From Aselliscus stoliczkanus (taxonomy: Eukaryota; Chordata; Mammalia; Chiroptera; Hipposideridae): DNA of 64,000 bases. Under the pieces are notes generated by a model. It made no database searches. It was given only the letters and a program-made list of their open reading frames with translations, and had not been told where the DNA came from. Within the stretch, counting starts at the first letter, position 1; every line of letters begins with the position of its first letter. This document shows, piece after piece, positions 57,958 to 64,000 of this stretch. The stretch spans positions 63,384,771 through 63,448,770 of the forward strand of contig CM066737.1 in NCBI GenBank assembly GCA_033961575.1, read 5' to 3'. A program made the translations under genes and the position numbers.

Positions 57958-60439
57958 TTAACCTTCCCTATTTGATGCCTTCAGTTCCCCCATGGACATA
58001 GATTTCTATTACACAAACAAACAATAAGGAACTAATTATAATACATTGCATTTGCGAAGCACTTTCACATGCCTGCTCTCATTTTGTTGTCACAAGTTTA
58101 TTTGTTAGTTTTTAATTATAAAAGCTGCTCAAGTGTAGCAGGAGTCCTCGAGTGAGAGGCTAAGTTGTGGAAGTACCCACTGTGGATTCAAACATGTCCG
58201 AGCATATCCAGATGCCCAGGAGGGCATACCCATCATGGGTTTATTTATGTGAGAGCTTAAGGACTGTGATATGAGTTCTAAAAACTGGGTAAGATGAAAT
58301 TGATATCTACCCCAAGCACTAAGAACCCTGCGTGAATTTTAGGACAATAAGAACCCTCCTTTGAACAAGAATTCAGTTTAATAGATGGGAAAGAACCAGC
58401 TTCAAGAGTTATTGTTGATGTAATCTGGTTTGATCAGAAAAAGAAATGGTCTGCATTAGAGGGAAAGGGGTAGTTGAGTAGAACACAAGTGGATGTGTGC
58501 TGTGCTGCAGGCTCAGGGTTGAGTGCTAGTGCTGGCTCTGATAATAGGTCAAACAAAAGAGCTCTAGTATTAGAGTCATCACAAGAACTTGAAAGCACAA
58601 GGCAGTGCTATTTGTGGCTTAGCAATACACTAATGTACAAGTAAGGGCAGAAATGACTGTTAGAATGGAATGGAAAAGCAACTAAGGATACAAGATCGTG
58701 GCTGACATCCAGAAGAATGACAGAAGCAGTAGTTTCCACCAGGGCAGTGGCTTGGTGCAGCAGAGGCAGAAATAACAAATGCCATAAGGAGAAGTAAAAC
58801 CAACACCAGCCATTCATAAACCATGTGAGTCACTCCTTGATTTTGCTCCCCTGCCTTGAATTGGAAGGGAGAACGGATTGCAGAGACACAATTCTTAGAG
58901 GCTGAGAGATTGATATGGGATTTTACTATTGGATCCTCTACTTCCCAGCTTCATTACAGAGTCTAAAGAAGCTAAGGTTACACACACATTATAGATATTT
59001 ACAGTTATTTTTCTATCACTTTGAAAACCAGTTTAGACAAATCCTCATTCAATTGATCACATCCCAATTTTATGTAATCTCTGAAATCATCATCTTTTAC
59101 CTCATTATTGATTTTCTTCTCTTTTTTTCTCATAGTTGGTTTTATTATTTCCTTCTTTATTTTACACAATTATTGAGTGCCTATACATGTCAATTACTCT
59201 ACTAGGCCAGGTGGGGAATACAAAGATAGATAAGACACAGGCACTTTCCGCCTAGTGAAGGAGTCAGACATACCCACAAAACATAAAATAGCATCCAAAA
59301 GATGGAGAATTTCAGAAACAGTACTGAGGAATGGCTGAACCTGAAACTCCTTGTGTTCTCAGGCCCAAACTGGTGGAAAGGCCATTTTTGTATTCCAGTC
59401 TAGTGGCATAGTCAGCAGTAGTCTTGCCTGGATTGGAGAGCAGGAGAGACAAATGGTTACTTCATTTTTCAAATCTCTTCCATACTTACAAACTTCAGAA
59501 TTTCTGCTGTCTCAGATAATCTTTATGTTGAAGATCGTAGATCCAAGGAGCTGTGACTGGGCATGGCAGAAGTTTAGACCTGAACTATGGCCTGCAGAGC
59601 ATGAAGCCATGGGAGCAAAGCTGGTATGGAGAATAAACTAATTCATATAGAGATCTCAGTCAAAGGAGCAGGGAAGAGAGGTTAAAAAAAAAGCTGGAAT
59701 TAAGCAATGTGACTGTAATTAGAAGGCTGTCAAGATGGAGGAAGCATGCTGAGAGGCAGGATAAGGAAAGCGATCCAGGAAATATTACCTTTATATGTTA
59801 GAATATAGAGACAGCAACCTTTTGTGAGGCATCTGTAGGAAAGGAGTTACTAACGCACCAAGCCTGAACAAAATCAATCTAAGTTAATATTATTTCCAGC
59901 AATTTGGCCAACTGATTTTAAGTCTTTTATTTTGGCTCATTTAAATGACAAGAAGTAGTATGTCTACTCCTTACAGACTTCTTTTAGAATGGGGTTGTTT
60001 TACTGATCTGATCCTCCCAACTTCAGGGAGAGATGATCATGGAGGATGAAAATTCTGATGCTGAATACTAAAGAGAATAGCCCACCCAACCACATGCTGT
60101 TTATCAGAGATGCTCCTAAAACTCAGCCATCTAGAAAATATCAAAAATAAACGGGCAAGTGAATATATGTATGACAATCACATCCAAACGGAAAACTGCT
60201 GGCAATATTGGTGTTGGATAAAATGCAATTTAAGAAAAATGTTTAGTGGGACAAAAGAAATTTATATTCATTTAAAAAATTCAAAATGAAGGTGTTTTAG
60301 TCATGAATTTTATACACTAAGAAAGTAATATCAAAATTCATTAAGCATATGATGATGATGTTAAAAATAAAAAAAGAAATGGACAGAAACAGTATTACAA
60401 AAACTTAACATACCATCATTAGCCTCTAATAAGTAGATT
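57958..60439. other. Intergenic DNA
   Basis: No gene recognised over 2.5 kb; 58045-58100 weakly resembles MIR. Frames of 96 codons (58915-59205, 59351-59641) have no recognisable motif. Confidence 0.45.
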
Positions 60440-60447
60440 AAAAATAT

Positions 60448-60570
60448 AGGGCCGGCCGAGTGGCGCGGTGGTTGGGCGCTGGCTTGGGAAGCCAGCTGCC
60501 CCGGTTCGGGTCCCACATAGGAGGGACAGTGACACTGCCCTCAAAAAAAATTAAAAAAAAAATTAAAAAA
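60448..60570 (+). mobile_element. Rhin-1-like SINE
   Basis: Consensus-like head; A-rich flanks make the TSD (aaaaatat) weak. Confidence 0.92.
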
Positions 60571-60584
60571 AAAAATATGGAAAT

Positions 60585-60826
60585 ATGGGTACAAGAATTT
60601 TCATTGTATTATAACATGTAACATCAAAAAATTGGAGACCTAAATGTCCATCGAAGGACTATTGGCTAAGTATATTATGCTAATTCATACAATGGACCAT
60701 CATAAAGCCCTTAAAAAATGGGATATCGCTCTATATAATGGTATAGAAGAATGACCTCATTATGTTATTAAAGTGAAAGGAAATTGGAGTAATATGTTCG
60801 TGCTATTTTTGAAAAAAGACAAACTC

Positions 60827-60830
<4 letters not shown>
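60585..60830 (+). mobile_element. Old L1/HAL1-like 3' end fragment
   Basis: 'gacctaaatgtccatcgaag' and 'catacaatggaccatcataa' correspond to an L1-type 3' end. Confidence 0.55.

Positions 60831-60833
<3 letters not shown>

Positions 60834-60865
<32 letters not shown>
60834..60865. repeat. (AT)n microsatellite
   Basis: Pure AT run fused to the left end of the neighbouring TIR element. Confidence 0.95.
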
Positions 60866-60868
<3 letters not shown>

Positions 60869-61093
60869 CCAAAAAAAGTATACACATTTTAAGAAAGAAA
60901 AACTGTATTAAAATTGTAATGCTCAATATATACCGATAACAAAAGATGAATACATTTGACTTCTGCAATTACAAGAGGTGCTCAAAGTGGTTACCATCGG
61001 CGTCCAGACACTTCTGATTACGGCGAACTACTGCTTGAGCAACGTTGACCAAAGTGTCCACTTGTACACATTTTTTTGTATACATATTCTCTG
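60866..61093 (-). mobile_element. CAGAGGGTGCC-family element, copy C
   Basis: Same interior as copy A, including the transposase C-terminal coding remnant. Here the right end is visible (tgtatacatattctctg) and is an imperfect inverted repeat of the family's left end. The left terminus has been replaced by AT repeat. Confidence 0.8.
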
Positions 61094-61245
61094 TGAATGC
61101 ATAGAGAAATGACTTTCAAAAGACATAACTCCAGAAAGAGGAAAAGAGAATCTGTCACTTTTTTACTCTCTAAATTAATCTAAATAGTTTTCATTTACAT
61201 GCATGTGCTTGTGTTTTATTTTTGTACACTTAGAAAATAATATTT

Positions 61246-61704
61246 GGGGCCGGCCGAATGGCGCATTCCTTAAGAGCTGGTTTTGGGATGCCAGCGGCTC
61301 TGGTTTGGATCCCACATGTGAGGGCCAGTGACACTGCCCTGTACAGCTAACAACACCTCCACCTGGAGCTGGGCTGTGCGAGCCCCGGCGACAGTGTAGG
61401 CTGTAGTCCCTGCTCCAGTGGGCTGCCATGGGCTACAGTGAGTGGCCGGCAGCCAGCATGAGCAGCTGGCAGCCAGCGTGAGCTGCCAATAGCCTCGGTG
61501 AACGACCATCCAGAAGCCGGCGACAGATCTGCCTCATCCAGGAAGAGTGCAATGATGATACCAACATGGGCCAGTGAAGCAAGGTCCTCCACAACTAGAC
61601 TGAAGAACAAAAGGACAGCAGCTTGTTCCCCTCCCCCAATTCCCCAACACTGTTCCCCTCTGCCAATTTCCCAATAAAATCTTTAAAAAAAAAAGAAAGA
61701 AAAA
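61246..61704 (+). mobile_element. Long composite SINE
   Basis: Full-length forward copy, TSD agaaaataatattt/agaaaataattttt (61232-61245 and 61705-61718). Confidence 0.93.
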
Positions 61705-61718
61705 AGAAAATAATTTTT

Positions 61719-62810
61719 AAAAATTATAGACAACTTGAGAAGAGATATAAACATAGACAAAACAAAAACAGCTCTCCAAGAATTTCTCCCAGATCTTCTG
61801 GGCCTTGGCAAGTTTAAAAGCCAATTTCTATACAGTGTACTCTATTCAAGATAATCACAAATGATTAAAATGATCTGGAGTGGACTTAAGTTTATGATTT
61901 GCTTTTCTGGGGAGGTTTTCTTGTATATGTGTTGTGGCTGTCCAACATCTGAACATCCTTTTTATGTTTAAGGAATTCCCCACAGAGCATTGGGAGAAGG
62001 CAGGATTGACTTGCCTTGTACTACAGAAACTGAAAAGGCCAGATATTCACTATCTCTACCTCCAAACCCTAAGTTATAAACAACACGACCCAGGCTAAAC
62101 CTATCAGATTCTCCTAGAAATATAAACCAAAGAAGCAGGAACAGGGAAGACATCTGACAGGGGCTGTTGGCTGCAATCCCCACTCTCCCAGCAGTGTGTT
62201 CACCAGGCTGTTGGCAATGGCATGATGTCAACTGAAGTGCAGACCCCTTCCTTTGGTTCCTGTCCTCGTACTGAACCTAGGCCCTTCACCTTCCTGTGAA
62301 TTCGGTGAAATATCCAGCATTCTTCTCCATGTTTGTTTCTATTAACCATTTTCTGCTGTTTGAAATCGAGACCCTAACTGTATGCCTGCTCAATGTGTTT
62401 TATAGTCAGCATAATTCTGGTCCCAAAATGTCACTTCTTTAGGTATCACAAGATATCACTTAGGTATATAAATGTTGAATAACTATGTTGTATCCCTGAA
62501 TCTAATATTGTATATTAGCTATATTTTTAATAAAAATCTTAGAAAAGAAAAATGTTAAAAAGGAAAAAGAAAGATATTTCAAATTCAAAATGTAGATGCA
62601 AAAGTAACTATATAAAATATTAGTAGATCGGATTTGGCATTACGTGGAAACAACAATCTATCACACCTATACAAAATCTATTTCAAAACTACAGAAATGG
62701 GTTTTATTTTGAAGACAAGGTATTTATATGTAACATCAATAGATTAAAATATGGATAATTTGGTATCTCCACATGTGCCTTAGGTAAAATTTAATAACCA
62801 CTCCTTTAAT
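61719..62810. other. Intergenic DNA
   Basis: No gene. 61950-62400 looks like an old LTR- or MER-type repeat but I cannot assign it. Confidence 0.35.
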
Positions 62811-62814
62811 TCAA

Positions 62815-62945
62815 GGATAACTAATAATTAAGCACCTACTATGTGGTAGACACTAGCCCAGTCACTGTGTTACATAGATAAATAAAATACAATCACCTAC
62901 TTCATGGAGTCTATGGTCCAGTCAAGAGAAAGATGAATGAACATA
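62815..62945 (-). repeat. L2 3' end, reverse
   Basis: 'taagcacctactatgtggta' and 'tacttcatggagtctatggt' are typical reverse L2 terminal sequence. Confidence 0.7.
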
Positions 62946-63030
62946 ATTGAAATATAATGTAAAATGCTTTGGTAGTGGTCTGCACAACTTAGTGACTCTT
63001 AGCACAGTCAAGAATTTCAAGAAAGACTTC

Positions 63031-63477
63031 TTTTTTTTTTTGACAGATCCTGCCTCACCTTTATTTGTCCAAATAGCACAGGAGAACACCAGCCCCACGC
63101 AGACAGTAGCCCAAGGGTCACACCAGTCCTTCCGTCCTCACATCAGCAGAGAGAGGCCTCTACACTGGGGCCTTCGTGGGGACCTGTGCACCTTTGGGAG
63201 CCAGAGCCTGAGCTGAAGGCAGAGCTGTTGCTGTAGGCACGCTGGGGCTTTGGTTTGAGCCTTGGCCTTGGCCTTTGGCCAGCAGAGCCTCAGGCCCTTG
63301 GCGATGCGGGCTCCAGCACATTTCCCAAGCTTGAGGTGAGCAAATTGACTAAGCTTGTGGCTGCTGCCCTTTGGGATCTTGGAATTGACCTCCTTGGGCT
63401 TTACAAGGGCCTTGATGGCCTCAGCCCACTCACTCATTGCCTTGGCGTTGTTGGCTTGCATCTTCTTCAGGCCTTCT
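63031..63477 (-). pseudogene. RPL29P: RPL29 processed pseudogene, truncated
   Basis: On the minus strand the translation contains [28 protein letters not shown] and IAKGLRLC, which I recognise as ribosomal protein L29, a basic component of the 60S subunit. The match begins near residue 51 of the normal protein and carries several substitutions. A frameshift in the Ala/Lys-rich tail near 63220-63240 moves the reading frame out of register. No introns are present. An AATAAA and a poly-A (T-run at 63031-63041) follow, so it is a reverse-transcribed mRNA copy. The upstream coding part is cut at 63477 by a SINE that runs off the window. The symbol is generic. Confidence 0.9.
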
Positions 63478-64000
63478 TTTTTTTTTAATATTTATTTATT
63501 TATTTTTTAATTGGGGGAAGGGAACAGTGTTGGGGAATTGGGGAGGGCACCAGACACTGTCTGGCTTTCCCTCAGCAGCTCGTGGCCTCTAACCTTAAGG
63601 TGCTGTGTTATAATCTTAGTTGCAGATGGGCGTAGCCACCATCCCATGTGGGAGTCGAACCAGCAGCCTTGTTAAGAGCACACTCTCTATCCACTGAGCC
63701 ATCCTGGCAGCAGCTCAGCTCAAGGTGCCGAGTTTAGTTTTAGTTGTGGGTGAGCATAGCTACTATCCCATGTGGGAGTTGAACCAGCAGCCTTGTTGTT
63801 AAGAGCGCACGCTCTATCCACTGAGCCATTCGGGTGGCAGCTCAGCTCAAAGTGCTGAGTTCAGTCTTAGTTATGGGTGGGCGTAGCCACCATCGAACAG
63901 GTAGTCTTATTGTTAGGAGCAGGTGCTCTCACCAGCTGAGCTACCCTGCCACCTGTTGGCAGCTCAGCAGCAGCTCAGCTCGGGTGCAGCATCACTGGCC
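63478..64000 (-). mobile_element. Multi-tRNA composite SINE, runs off window
   Basis: Read on the minus strand, three tRNA-like units lie in tandem. Two have an A box tggctcagtgg (reverse of 63691-63701 and 63818-63828) and a B box such as ggttcgactcc; the third (63932 onward) reads tagctcagctgg. The 3' tail ('ccccaattccccaacactg') is shared with the composite SINEs, while the part near 63945-64000 shares 'ctgccacctgttggcagctc' with the 34490 and 43706 elements and ends in Rhin-1-like 'gcatcactggcc'. The 5' end is outside the window. Confidence 0.85.

Noticed and set aside
63478..64000. Possible cluster of genuine tRNA genes
   Set aside because: The units lack a complete cloverleaf (acceptor pairing and anticodon arm) and share SINE tails, so they are tRNA-derived repeats.
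1..64000. CRISPR array, operons or other prokaryote-type systems
   Set aside because: No regularly spaced identical repeats with unique spacers, and no long coding frames; the repeat content is entirely mammalian.

Overview
This is mammalian nuclear DNA, most likely from a rhinolophoid bat (horseshoe bats and relatives). About 22 copies of a short tRNA-derived SINE begin near GGCCGGCCGAGTGGCGCGG and end in A-rich tails, most inside perfect target-site duplications (TSDs). I match them from memory to Rhin-1 of Rhinolophidae/Hipposideridae. VES-type SINEs, typical of Chiroptera, occur beside them. L2, MIR, MER5 and old L1 fragments form the usual mammalian background. The species call is an inference from these repeats.

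Only one piece of a working protein gene is visible: the first coding exon of DIAPH2, an X-linked diaphanous formin, on the minus strand at 4493-4624. It sits in a CpG-island promoter (about 4240-5075). Positions 1-4492 are therefore DIAPH2 intron 1, and everything right of about 5.1 kb is upstream intergenic DNA. A decayed processed pseudogene of ribosomal protein L29 lies at 63031-63477, cut by a SINE.

Layout. 1-4.5 kb: intron 1, with an L2, GA and CT microsatellites and one Rhin-1. 4.2-5.1 kb: promoter and exon 1. 5.1-15 kb: mostly unique sequence with SINEs, a MER5 element and a 2 x 59 bp duplication. 15-20 kb: a pile-up of old L1 pieces in both orientations. 20-31 kb: AT-rich unique sequence, a MaLR-type LTR, an L1 carrying a solo LTR, and SINEs. 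31-33 kb: a 5'-inverted (twin-primed) L1 holding a solo LTR and a Rhin-1. 36.4-37.0 kb: a short mariner with both ends and a transposase remnant. 39.7-41.1 kb: an L1 whose 5' end is joined to its 3' end. 44-47 kb: old L1s. 47.5-48.1 kb and around 53.5 and 60.9 kb: a second TIR-element family, at or beside AT-repeats. 51.5-53 kb: an old L2 split by an endogenous retroviral fragment. 55-64 kb: unique DNA, several long composite SINEs, the RPL29 pseudogene and a multi-tRNA SINE running off the edge.

The most unusual theme is modular SINE construction. One Rhin-1-like tRNA head appears alone, fused to a body of about 300 bp with a VES-like tail (six copies), and apparently as the head of an element with three tandem tRNA-like units. 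I found no CRISPR, operon or other prokaryote-type system. All family names come from recognition by eye, not from a database search.
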